A DNA stretch of 33,850 nucleotides. It comes from Bacillota bacterium. GTDB lineage: Bacteria; Bacillota; Desulfitobacteriia; Desulfitobacteriales; Desulfitobacteriaceae. Of this stretch, positions 1 to 8,748 are shown piece after piece (within the stretch, counting starts at the first letter, position 1; every line of letters starts with the position of its first letter). The notes beneath the pieces were generated by a model. It ran no database searches. It was not told the DNA's origin and was given only the letters and a program-made list of their open reading frames with translations. Location: positions 1 to 33,850 of the forward strand of contig JAJZPA010000014.1 in NCBI GenBank assembly GCA_021811425.1, in the 5' to 3' direction. Both the position numbers and the translations under genes were made by a program.

Positions 1-12
1 GATCTGCCCTAC

Positions 13-252
13 TTATTCGTGATTGAGAGCGGAGAAATTGAATCCCTTGGGATCAGTGTCATAAGTGTTGAGAGATGCAACCATGTCACTTAACGCGATT
101 GAATAGGTTAAAGCGTTAATGGGGACATTCCCTCGATACTGTGCAGCTAAAACATCCGCATGCATCAATTGCTTTGCCGTCGGGCGTCTAAAGCTATAGG
201 TTTTCCCGTTTTTCGTCACGCTTACTGTCAGTTTTCTTTCTAATTCGTCCAT
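13..252 (-). CDS. Small protein downstream of tail tube; possible tail assembly chaperone
   Basis: 79-aa ORF directly after the tail tube gene, where tail chaperones usually sit; starts MDELERKLTVSVTKNGKTYSFRRPTAKQ. Call is positional. Confidence 0.4.
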   Translation of the reverse strand: MDELERKLTVSVTKNGKTYSFRRPTAKQLMHADVLAAQYRGNVPINALTYSIALSDMVASLNTYDTDPKGFNFSALNHE

Positions 253-264
253 AATTTCCTCCTA

Positions 265-720
265 TTAAACGTTAATGATCGCGTCTTGAGCAATGAGATT
301 CAGGTTTTCCGGGATCGGATCATTGGCCGTAATATCCATGCTGTCACCGTTGTAGCCGGCATTAATAACTGTTGCAACAATATTCCCATTCGCATCAGCC
401 ACCGTCATATTGAAAAGCCCCATCGTTAACACGTTGACGAGGGATCCCGACGGGAGAATGCCCTGTTGATTAAGCGCTTGCACTTGAGCACTGGGAATAG
501 CAACAGTATTCGTGCAACTTACCGTAACCCCTACGGTGGTAGCTGGGATATCAGCCCACAAGGGTGTCCCTACCTGTGCAATAGGCCGGCGATTGACAGC
601 CCGGGAAATGGTGATGTGCTGAACTAACGCAATAGTCGCCCCATTGATTCGGATGGAAACATTATTCGCGGTATAGACAGGGACAAGTGTCATACCCGTT
701 AAGGCTGCTCCAATAGGCAT
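265..720 (-). CDS. Phage tail tube protein (myovirus-type)
   Basis: 151 aa directly after the sheath gene; beta-rich sequence and typical sheath-tube order. Confidence 0.65.
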   Translation of the reverse strand: MPIGAALTGMTLVPVYTANNVSIRINGATIALVQHITISRAVNRRPIAQVGTPLWADIPATTVGVTVSCTNTVAIPSAQVQALNQQGILPSGSLVNVLTMGLFNMTVADANGNIVATVINAGYNGDSMDITANDPIPENLNLIAQDAIINV

Positions 721-733
721 TTATCACTCCCCC

Positions 734-2440
734 TTAAGATACCCCGGCGTAAGCCGTGGGATAAAGCGTCAATACCCAATAGTTTCCGGGAATCCCGATT
801 TGAAGATTCGCAGTCCCTGTGACAATGTTGCCATTTGCCGTCAGAGTAATATCTGAAGCTTTCGGTGCGGCCGCAAGGATCCCGGCATTATACCAGTTCG
901 TCAGATCGGCCAATAGATCACCTTTAACGTGACCTAATAAGGTTGGGGTCACTGGAGTGCCTGCATTTTTTGTGAGTATTGCGTTTTGAGTTTGAACTAT
1001 CATCCCCAAAGACAAACGCGTAAGCATCTCCACTTTGTCGTACTGGGTTCCCTGCAACCATGTCGTGCGATCCCAAGAAAGCACCACCTGACCGCTGGAA
1101 TTCGGTGCAATAGCCGCAATCCCGGCAGCGTTGGCCTGCGCAATTGTTCCTGATGATCCAGGACTTAAGACGACTTCTACACCCTGACTGTTGAATACTA
1201 CTTGCGTTAACTTTCCAGGAGGAATAGTGCCTGCTCTCGCACCGGCCACTTGTGCTGCCACTAAGTAAGGTGCAAACGTCACATTGTTACCGTTATAATC
1301 CGTCCCCTTATTTCCGGGCCAAATCATCTCCGTGTAAAACGAATTGAGGGCTTGCACGTTCGTGATCTCCGTAGCCAAGGTTTGACCGAGAATATCTCCG
1401 ACGTATCCTTGCCGCCACGACCCTAAGCCTGTCATGTAGGCGCAGTGAGCGTCGTTCATGGCCCATATTGATGCAGAGCCGATTACGGGAGTAATAACGA
1501 AAACGCCGGTAATTCCTTGTGCTGTCGTATAGGCATTTTGCCAATCGGCATTCGCTGCGACCGGGGTTGTTCCACCCGAGGCGTAGGTCCACACGCTTGA
1601 AGTCGGGACGGTGGCGGGGTTCGCTTGGCGAGTCGCAGTAAAGTAACTCGCAGTCGAGTTGATCCAGCGCACAACCGCCGTCACATTCGCCGTCAAAGTT
1701 ACCGCGGTAATTGAAGTCGTTCCAACGGCTTTAGCAGTCGCGACATAATCAAACAAGTTCTGTACCAGATCGCTTGCGTTCGGCTCGAGAACCGTTGCTA
1801 CCCATCCAGAGGTGTTGTTGATCTGATTCACTAATTGCTGGACCGTCATCGTGGGCGTAAAGGTAACCGTCAATCCTGTGCCGCCCGTCACCGCAAGCAC
1901 TAACTGGGTATCACTTACCGTAACCGTTGGAACTGTACCAGTGCCTGTGTAATAGAGAGACAGCACATTCAGACCAACATTATCCTGAATTGCAGTTGGA
2001 TAAAGCTGTCCTCCAGGCCCGACAAAATCAGAACCGAGAGAAACTTTATACCCGAAAACGGATCCCGCTTGGATCATCCACTTAGAGAGGTTTGCCAGAG
2101 TTCCATAATAGGTCGTGTTCAGGTTAACTACGGTTCCGATGGCACTTGTTGCCAGTGTCGCCAGTTCTGGACGCAGGAAGGTTAAAGTGTTTACTCCGCT
2201 GAGCTCTGGCGATGGATTAAAGGCTAATAGACAGGCTTGTAAACCATCCCCACCCTTGAGCTTATTGATCGCGTCCTGAGGTCCATTGATGGTCAATGGC
2301 GTATTGGGTTTCCCATCTGTTGCTGGCCCGATCAGGATTAATCCAAGATTTGCCCGTGAGGGTGGCGCAGAAAAATTACTGTCGTCCACAAGCGTTACAG
2401 CTTGGGGAGTAATTAAGAATTGCCCATTAATAAATGGCAA
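734..2440 (-). CDS. Phage tail sheath protein
   Basis: 568 aa. N-terminal 'PPSRANLGLILIGPATDGKPNTPLTINGPQDAINKLKGG' and C-terminal 'DKVEMLTRLSLGMIVQTQNAILTKNAGTPVTPTLLGHVKGDLLADL' resemble sheath proteins. Confidence 0.75.
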   Translation of the reverse strand: MPFINGQFLITPQAVTLVDDSNFSAPPSRANLGLILIGPATDGKPNTPLTINGPQDAINKLKGGDGLQACLLAFNPSPELSGVNTLTFLRPELATLATSAIGTVVNLNTTYYGTLANLSKWMIQAGSVFGYKVSLGSDFVGPGGQLYPTAIQDNVGLNVLSLYYTGTGTVPTVTVSDTQLVLAVTGGTGLTVTFTPTMTVQQLVNQINNTSGWVATVLEPNASDLVQNLFDYVATAKAVGTTSITAVTLTANVTAVVRWINSTASYFTATRQANPATVPTSSVWTYASGGTTPVAANADWQNAYTTAQGITGVFVITPVIGSASIWAMNDAHCAYMTGLGSWRQGYVGDILGQTLATEITNVQALNSFYTEMIWPGNKGTDYNGNNVTFAPYLVAAQVAGARAGTIPPGKLTQVVFNSQGVEVVLSPGSSGTIAQANAAGIAAIAPNSSGQVVLSWDRTTWLQGTQYDKVEMLTRLSLGMIVQTQNAILTKNAGTPVTPTLLGHVKGDLLADLTNWYNAGILAAAPKASDITLTANGNIVTGTANLQIGIPGNYWVLTLYPTAYAGVS

Positions 2441-2457
2441 TTAAGGTCCCTCCTTTC

Positions 2458-2649
2458 CTAGGGGGTCATTTTGAGAAACGCTTCAAAGTCTTTTTCCCAC
2501 ACGACCGCTTCACGCTTTACCCAACCTTTCGCTTTCGCGTGCAAGGCAAAAGCCGCTGCAACTTCGCGGCGGCCGGTGGATTCAACAGCGTTTAAAAAAT
2601 CATCGAGATGCATCTCATCTTTCGGAGTTACCTCCGGAGTTTTAGCCAT
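2458..2649 (-). CDS. Hypothetical small protein between neck and sheath genes
   Basis: Start reassigned to MAKTPEVTPKDE (2649), which has GGAGG 6 nt upstream; the longer tracked ORF would overlap the preceding gene. Confidence 0.55.
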   Translation of the reverse strand: MAKTPEVTPKDEMHLDDFLNAVESTGRREVAAAFALHAKAKGWVKREAVVWEKDFEAFLKMTP

Positions 2650-2660
2650 TGTCATCCTCC

Positions 2661-3287
2661 TTACACAGATATCGTCATACCGCCGCTCTGCATCGGCCCA
2701 TACGGTATGCTTTCCCATGTGTCAATGTGTGCCGCACTTAGAATTACAATGCGTTGAAATGGGAACATGGAATCTCCTATCCCATCTGGAATGGGCACCA
2801 AACCTGTTGCCCCCAAGGATTGCTCTAGAAAGTATCCAGTCACAGTATTACCATCCGCAGCCACGCTCTGCATTAAAGCCTGCCGTTCGAACAGAAGTGC
2901 CCATTTTACTAAAGCCTGCAGCCAGAGAACGGCATTATAGTTGATTCCAAAGCAGTGGCAATGATACGTTGACTTAAAGGTAGTGGCATTGCCAAGTGCT
3001 ACGTTGCTGCTCACCGGAATAGCTATTCCTGTTTGTTGGTTAACGTATTGCTCCGTTTCCTGTTCGGGTTCCATGGTCACCGTAACGGTTGGCCCAAGAA
3101 TGGCCTGATTAGGATATCCTCCTTGGGTAATCACTTGTTTTGCAAATAGCGCCGTGATTTCCGTTTGGTGGGTTGCCGAAGCGTAGGCGAAGATTTCAGG
3201 AACCAATACGCTTAAGTTATTTTTGAAATAGGTAAATGCTTGAGATAAAGCATCAACTATCGGCTGCTCACCGAGTAGAATTGGCAT
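2661..3287 (-). CDS. Hypothetical virion/neck protein
   Basis: Start reassigned to MPILLGEQPIVDALSQAF at 3287; located in the neck/tail-completion region. Confidence 0.55.
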   Translation of the reverse strand: MPILLGEQPIVDALSQAFTYFKNNLSVLVPEIFAYASATHQTEITALFAKQVITQGGYPNQAILGPTVTVTMEPEQETEQYVNQQTGIAIPVSSNVALGNATTFKSTYHCHCFGINYNAVLWLQALVKWALLFERQALMQSVAADGNTVTGYFLEQSLGATGLVPIPDGIGDSMFPFQRIVILSAAHIDTWESIPYGPMQSGGMTISV

Positions 3288-4017
3288 TCCCCATCGCCTC
3301 CCACCATGCGCTAACGATCCACTCTTCAATATCCTTCTTTACAGCATCCCAAACAGCTTCCAAGATAGGATTCTCCGTCCGGGCAGGATACCACCACGAC
3401 GCTGGATTTGACCTGTCACTGACCACTCTGAAGGTGGCGGGCCCATTATTCCCCATGCGAATTCCCGATTCATGCCCGGTTGTCCAGGTGTAATTTGAGA
3501 CGGGAATCGCTTCCCCTGCGTTCGCATATCCCCCTTTGGCTCGATAAGCGACAGAACCTTCCGAAAGGATTTTAGAGCGCATACCAACTTCAGAAGCAAA
3601 GTTCCTTACATTGTTAATCAATGCCGCAACTGCTTCATCGGAAAGGTTAGAGAACTTGTGTGTAAACGGAATCACTTTGTAACGGTGCCCATCTTTCGCG
3701 GTTTTGGCATGCGCTAAAAGTCCTGGTTTCATATCCCAGGCTGATTGCGCACCCGTTGCAGATTGCGTCATGGATTGATCTCCACTGACCACAACCTCCA
3801 GCTCCCCACGTAAGTTATGCTTAATTGACTGGGCATAAGCCGGCCAGACGACCTTCCGGTTCATACCGGGTAACATCAAGCCGCTGGCCGCTCCCTCCCA
3901 CATATTGGCCGCATATCCCCCTGCCAGATCCAGGGTCTCCCCAACTCGTTTGAGATCTGGATTGAGGGATTTTATAAGCCCATCGATTCCTGAAGTATCG
4001 ATATCGAACCTAAGCAT
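3268..4017 (-). CDS. Neck / HK97 gp10-like tail-completion protein candidate
   Basis: 249 aa, 'MLRFDIDTSGIDGLIKSLNPDLKRVGETLDLAGGYAANMWEGAA'; position between capsid and sheath. Confidence 0.5.
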   Translation of the reverse strand: MLRFDIDTSGIDGLIKSLNPDLKRVGETLDLAGGYAANMWEGAASGLMLPGMNRKVVWPAYAQSIKHNLRGELEVVVSGDQSMTQSATGAQSAWDMKPGLLAHAKTAKDGHRYKVIPFTHKFSNLSDEAVAALINNVRNFASEVGMRSKILSEGSVAYRAKGGYANAGEAIPVSNYTWTTGHESGIRMGNNGPATFRVVSDRSNPASWWYPARTENPILEAVWDAVKKDIEEWIVSAWWEAMGNANSTR

Positions 4018-4342
4018 TTTGACTTCTGACCGTTACTACGGGAGTTCCGCTGGTATAGGCTGTTGTGTCTATCCGGAGGAATTGATAGGACCCGTTAAGG
4101 GTGTAAACTCCGTTTGCTGTAATTGGGGAGCCAACAGCGAAAAAGGCAACATTGTCCAGAGAGGCCATTGGCTGAAGTGTGGCAGTGGTGATTCCCGAGA
4201 CAACGAGAGTATGAAATGTCCGGCCCCGGATGGAGTTTTTATTGATCTGGCCTGGCCCCACCGCAGTCGGAACAGTCATCTGATTGTCTATTGGCTCATA
4301 CCGTTCGGCCATTTTTAACAGAGATATGTTGAGTTCAGCCAT
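4010..4342 (-). CDS. Hypothetical virion-associated protein
   Basis: 110 aa beta-rich ORF, overlaps neighbours by only a few nt, same operon. Confidence 0.45.
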   Translation of the reverse strand: MAELNISLLKMAERYEPIDNQMTVPTAVGPGQINKNSIRGRTFHTLVVSGITTATLQPMASLDNVAFFAVGSPITANGVYTLNGSYQFLRIDTTAYTSGTPVVTVRSQNA

Positions 4343-4697
4343 CTAGATCGCCTCTCTTTGAGCGTTTACGGATTGGTTTTTCCTTGGGAGGATTTTCCTT
4401 AGTTTCTGAGGGTTGCAGAGAATCATCTGGCGTGTTAGCGTCTTGACCTTCCAGATCATCTTCCAGATCATCTTCCGGGTCATCTTTTGGATCGCCTTCC
4501 GGCTTCGGAGCTTGATCTCGAGTGTTATCTTTTGCGGGCTCCTCGATGATTTCCACCCCGTACTGCCCTTGGAGTAACCGAGCTATTTCCATCTCGACAA
4601 CGGCAGTGCCGTCCTCTAAATTAACAGAGAACGGCACTTTAGTTACAGGATGAACCCCCCCAAAAGAAGTGAATCTTGACCTAATTTTGACTTCCAT
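4335..4697 (-). CDS. Hypothetical protein with acidic repeat tail
   Basis: Start reassigned to MEVKIRSRFTSFGGVHPVTKVPF (4697), clear of the MCP stop; contains DDPEDDLEDDLEGQ. Confidence 0.5.
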   Translation of the reverse strand: MEVKIRSRFTSFGGVHPVTKVPFSVNLEDGTAVVEMEIARLLQGQYGVEIIEEPAKDNTRDQAPKPEGDPKDDPEDDLEDDLEGQDANTPDDSLQPSETKENPPKEKPIRKRSKRGDLDG

Positions 4698-4708
4698 CAC
4701 AATCCCTC

Positions 4709-6541
4709 CTACAGATTCAGGCGTCCAACATTCTTGACAAGATACATACGCTGCGGAGCTTTGACCACCAGGGCATGGTACAAAAGCACCAACCACTCAA
4801 CCGTCGTCGAAGTAATAGCCAACGGCCATTTCATCATCGGAGCCATTTGAGCGATAGCCAGGTTAGACGGTGTGCGATCCACAACAAGGAACATACCCAA
4901 TTGCGGTCTCCAGTCGTTCTGATCAGCATAAGTTACAGCACTGGAACCGTTGGCGGCTACCGTGGCAATGCAACCAGTCCCGGGATCCGTCGCGCTGTTA
5001 ACCGTGCCCCTGTAAACCCTGTAATAGGTTTGAGTCTGGCCGTTTGAGGCGCCAGGGTTGATGGTCAGCGTAACAACTTGCCCCGCTGCGACCGCTACGT
5101 TGGCACTTGCAGAAGCAGCAGATTCGCTGGAATCATTGCCTGCCGTTACAAAATAGTAATAGATTGCCGCGTCACTCGTGCCCGCCCCGTTAGATGCCAA
5201 GAACGAACTCACCTGTGCACCTGTCGGAGCACCGGCGGCCGCTGATACGGAAGGTGTGGCCGGGGATTGCGGACCCGCAACGGCCAAAGGTTGATCTGTC
5301 ATTCCAGCCCGTTTCATGAACAGGTCATAAGTAAACGGAATGAACCCGAAGTTCGACTGATAGCCGGCCAGAGGAGCGCCAGGATAGTATCCATAAGGTT
5401 GCATTTGTGGCATAAGTTTAAACTCAGATACCATCTTTACGTTTGACAAATCGGCCAAAACAGAGGGGCTCATGAAGGCTCTGACATTGCGGAAATTGGT
5501 CACGAACCCGGACTCGGCCAAGGTCTTGCCAATGTTTTCGATATCAGAGAAATCCATGTATTTTCCCTTCATGTCAAGGATGTTTTGCCCGGCTGCATAG
5601 TTGGAAGGCATGGGGTTGGTCTGGGATGCTCCGACGTATTGCGTGCCATTTTGAACGGCCTTAATCAACCCGTCAAAGTTAACGGTATTTCCCAGGTTGT
5701 CAGTGATGAGGTGATCGCCCCAGAGGAAGTTATGCTCGCAACGGGCCAAGAGCGACATGGCGCCGTCCCGATTTTCCTCAGCGACCGGATCTACCATCGA
5801 ACCGCCCAATTGACCCGTTAAGGCCATTTGGTGGGTGATGCCCCGGCGGGTTCCGAAGTACCGGATGTAGATCCCATTCCGGCTAAATTGTGCGGTTGCT
5901 CCGGGAGGGGTACCGCCTTCCATAAAGGCCGGGAAGGAGCGATCATCACCGTAACTCAAGCGGTCGTTCCACTCGAAGTAGGGCTGAATCGAAGGAATGC
6001 GATCAAGGAAATTCCACAAAGTAAAGTGCTGTTCTTCGAAGAGGACAGAAGTCATAGTGGCGTCAAGGTTCTGTAAGCGGAGAGGGGTTGCGTCGCCGAA
6101 ACTTCCGCCCAAATTCGAGGTAGACATAGCTTTTGCCAGGTCTGCCATCGTTTGATCTCCGCTGAAAGAGGGTCCAAAATACTCACGTCCAGTATTGTTG
6201 AAGAACGATTTCTTCATCGATACCGGCTTCCCATAGCGGGCCATGTCATAATTGTGCCAAGGATTTGGCAACCCGACGGATTCCGCCCCGGATTCGATCG
6301 TGGCTTCAATCAGTGCCAAGTGCGAATCGCCTGTCATTTTGCGAATGGAACGATTGCCCTTTTTCAAGAGCTCGTTATAGGTCTTGGGGATAACCCGGCC
6401 ATCATTGGCGATGCGATCGGAATCTACACCCATGGCTTTTTGCATCCGTTGAATTTGCAGGGCATCCTCCGTCACGCCAGCCGGCAAAGGAGCACTGGCA
6501 TTAATGGGTACATTGTTGGTTGTCGGAACAGCAAAACTCAA
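4709..6541 (-). CDS. Major capsid protein with C-terminal-half Ig/FnIII-like insertion
   Basis: 610 aa; position after protease and scaffold-like genes; 'FEEQHFTLWNFLDRIPSIQPYFEWNDRLSYG' capsid-type sequence; inserted 'AAIYYYFVTAGNDSSESAASASANVAVAAGQVVTLTINP...TYYRVYRGT'. Confidence 0.7.
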   Translation of the reverse strand: MSFAVPTTNNVPINASAPLPAGVTEDALQIQRMQKAMGVDSDRIANDGRVIPKTYNELLKKGNRSIRKMTGDSHLALIEATIESGAESVGLPNPWHNYDMARYGKPVSMKKSFFNNTGREYFGPSFSGDQTMADLAKAMSTSNLGGSFGDATPLRLQNLDATMTSVLFEEQHFTLWNFLDRIPSIQPYFEWNDRLSYGDDRSFPAFMEGGTPPGATAQFSRNGIYIRYFGTRRGITHQMALTGQLGGSMVDPVAEENRDGAMSLLARCEHNFLWGDHLITDNLGNTVNFDGLIKAVQNGTQYVGASQTNPMPSNYAAGQNILDMKGKYMDFSDIENIGKTLAESGFVTNFRNVRAFMSPSVLADLSNVKMVSEFKLMPQMQPYGYYPGAPLAGYQSNFGFIPFTYDLFMKRAGMTDQPLAVAGPQSPATPSVSAAAGAPTGAQVSSFLASNGAGTSDAAIYYYFVTAGNDSSESAASASANVAVAAGQVVTLTINPGASNGQTQTYYRVYRGTVNSATDPGTGCIATVAANGSSAVTYADQNDWRPQLGMFLVVDRTPSNLAIAQMAPMMKWPLAITSTTVEWLVLLYHALVVKAPQRMYLVKNVGRLNL

Positions 6542-6555
6542 TTGTTACACCTCCC

Positions 6556-7596
6556 CTAAAGTGACAATGCCTTACGTAGGTTCTCGCTCAGTTGGTCTTC
6601 AACCCATTCGGTTACAGACACACCTGGACGGCCTACGAAGGCATCGAAATCGCGGACTAATTCGGCCTCGACCATTCCGTTCATCATTCCCTTTTGCAGG
6701 GCATCACGAACTTGGTTGGGGCGATACTCTTCCTTGCTTGCTTTCTTTCTCACGCTTGGAGCAAACATCACCGGAGCCATTGGGTAACCCGGAGTCTGGG
6801 ATTTGACCAGTTCCATGTCGGCATTGATCTTTTGCTGAGACTTCATCATGACCAGCATGGATTTTGTCATCCGCTCATTCTGTTTCAGGGATTGATCCAG
6901 AAGCAGCGCTACGTGCCCCAAGAGATCGACGACATCAGTCATCGGGTCTTCTTCAGCACGGGACTTCTTGGCCTTTTCAGCCACCCGGCGGCCCTGATTG
7001 GTGATGATCCCCTTTTGGCGGCCTTCTTCTTCCGGAATATCCAGATCTTCATCCGGGAGATCATCTTCATCTGGATCAAAATAGACATCCTTCTGGCTAC
7101 TTTTGATGGCGCCTTGGATGTCTTCTTTTGACTTGCGGGATTTTTTGGCTTCTTCGGCTACTTTCTTTTGACTTTTGGTCGCTTTCTTTTCGGCTTTTTC
7201 GTCTTCCTCATCCTCTGGTTCGTCGTCGATGTCATCCTCGTCAATTCCTTCGTCTTCTTCATCACCTAGGAGAGGTTTGACATCCTTCTTGCTTTTACGG
7301 GACTTATCTTCCGGTTTCTCAAAGTCCTCACAACTGCCGGCCTTCTCACATTTTCTTTCTTCATCCTCGGTGTCCTCCTGAGCTGAAAAAGACTTGCACA
7401 TATGTGCATGCTTGCAGCTAGGCTCTTCTTTCTCTTCCTTCCGAGATTTCTTTACTTCTTCTTCTTCATCTTCATCCTCATCACGGTGAGCGCGGGACTT
7501 TGCGATAACACTCATCCCTTCGGCTAACAGCCGGTCAATCTCTTCCCCTGAAGACGTATGGGAAGTCTTTTTAATCAATTTGTCGAGAAAACTCAA
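6556..7596 (-). CDS. Highly charged scaffold-like protein
   Basis: 346 aa, very rich in E/D/K, between protease and MCP; several KSR-type repeats and two C-x5-C motifs. Confidence 0.55.
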   Translation of the reverse strand: MSFLDKLIKKTSHTSSGEEIDRLLAEGMSVIAKSRAHRDEDEDEEEEVKKSRKEEKEEPSCKHAHMCKSFSAQEDTEDEERKCEKAGSCEDFEKPEDKSRKSKKDVKPLLGDEEDEGIDEDDIDDEPEDEEDEKAEKKATKSQKKVAEEAKKSRKSKEDIQGAIKSSQKDVYFDPDEDDLPDEDLDIPEEEGRQKGIITNQGRRVAEKAKKSRAEEDPMTDVVDLLGHVALLLDQSLKQNERMTKSMLVMMKSQQKINADMELVKSQTPGYPMAPVMFAPSVRKKASKEEYRPNQVRDALQKGMMNGMVEAELVRDFDAFVGRPGVSVTEWVEDQLSENLRKALSL

Positions 7597-7608
7597 TTTT
7601 CTCCCTCC

Positions 7609-8331
7609 TTAATCATGAAAAATGTTGTGGAGTTTCATCAGGTATTCGTAGGCATCTTTGTCCTTGACGCCATGGCATTTGGTTAGGTGCTCATAGGCAC
7701 CCTGCACCCCATTTTTGAACCGTTTACCGTTGTAGCAATCATTTTTGCATGACGCAAACAAAAGAGGGCTAATCCCGTCATCGAGATTTTGCATCATCAA
7801 CGGTCCCCCGGTGGTCATGGACTTAACTAAAGAATCCCAAGAGATATACCCTCGGGACTTTCCAAGATCCGCCCATGTGTTGGTATTAATCGGTTCATGA
7901 GTGACGGCCACATGTTGGACCAGACTTTTTGAAACCCTATTCCCTGATCGTCCTGTTACCTTGCCTTCAACGGACCACCCTAACCGGCGATTTGATTCCT
8001 GCGTGGATTGCGATTTTAAGAGGTTTAAAACCGCCTGAGCTCTTACCACCTCTGGATAAAGAAAACCCTTGATCCAAAGGGAAGGCCCCTTTTGAATCCG
8101 GGTTTCTAAGGGTTCGCCAATTAAATTTTCTGGTCCAGGCATGTGGTTCCAGTTGATGTATCCCTCTTCCATTAGCGGAGAAAGATCCATGCCTTCTTGT
8201 ACCACAACTTCATTTTGCAGGTCGGGATCTTCTGTAGAAGCGACCCCTTCTATGATGTGTACTTTCTGGCCATGGACTGATTCCTCGGCGCTTTTTTTCA
8301 GGGGAAACCACAGACGAAATGTGTCTTGCAT
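7609..8331 (-). CDS. Prohead protease-like protein with C-terminal Cys/His motif
   Basis: 240 aa; 'VHIIEGVASTEDPDLQNEVVVQEGMDLSPLMEEGYINWNH' and 'RRLGWSVEGKV...VQHVAVTHEPIN' resemble prohead proteases; C-terminal 'SCKNDCYNGKRFKNGVQGAYEHLTKCHG'. Confidence 0.65.
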   Translation of the reverse strand: MQDTFRLWFPLKKSAEESVHGQKVHIIEGVASTEDPDLQNEVVVQEGMDLSPLMEEGYINWNHMPGPENLIGEPLETRIQKGPSLWIKGFLYPEVVRAQAVLNLLKSQSTQESNRRLGWSVEGKVTGRSGNRVSKSLVQHVAVTHEPINTNTWADLGKSRGYISWDSLVKSMTTGGPLMMQNLDDGISPLLFASCKNDCYNGKRFKNGVQGAYEHLTKCHGVKDKDAYEYLMKLHNIFHD

Positions 8332-8344
8332 CTCACCACCTGCT

Positions 8345-8734
8345 TTAGTATTGATAGTGGATCACTAGGGCTTGGCTCACCGCGGCGCTGGCCACCGTAA
8401 ATGTCGCTACGCCAGCGGCATAAGACATGCTTACGATATAGCCGTTGCCCGACTGGAGACCATACAGTTGTGGCTGACGCACAACATTAGCCGTGACCGT
8501 TGTAGTAGTCCCGGCCGTTGCACTCGTCGTCGTAGAGACGGTTGCGAAGGCCAACGCCCCGACTTGGATAGCGTTCGCGTCAAAGCCGTAATCTGTTGGG
8601 TTGCCATTTTGCCCGCTGATAAGTCCCTGCTGTACGGCCTGCAGTCTTTGAGCGAGTTTCGCCTTCAGAGCTGCTCCACCCAAGTGATTGTCGAAGAGTT
8701 TGGCCAAAGTGTTTGTGATTGCTATCTGAATCAC
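8345..8734 (-). CDS. Hypothetical capsid-associated (decoration/fiber-like) protein
   Basis: 129 aa with Thr/Ala/Val-rich beta C-terminal part in the capsid gene block; start codon uncertain (tracked GTG abuts the AAGGGGGTGAT site). Confidence 0.4.
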   Translation of the reverse strand: MIQIAITNTLAKLFDNHLGGAALKAKLAQRLQAVQQGLISGQNGNPTDYGFDANAIQVGALAFATVSTTTSATAGTTTTVTANVVRQPQLYGLQSGNGYIVSMSYAAGVATFTVASAAVSQALVIHYQY

Positions 8735-8748
8735 CCCCTTTCAAAGAA

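Noticed and set aside
2471-2944. Plus-strand 157-aa ORF
   Set aside because: Antisense to several coherent minus-strand genes, no recognisable protein features.
5585-6806. Set of plus-strand ORFs opposite MCP and scaffold genes
   Set aside because: Antisense to confident CDS; low-complexity or composition-driven reading frames.
7175-7381. Plus-strand ORF of almost pure Ser/Phe (MVAFFSAFSSSSSSGSSSMSSSS)
   Set aside because: Antisense artefact of GAG/GAT-rich acidic codons in the scaffold-like gene.
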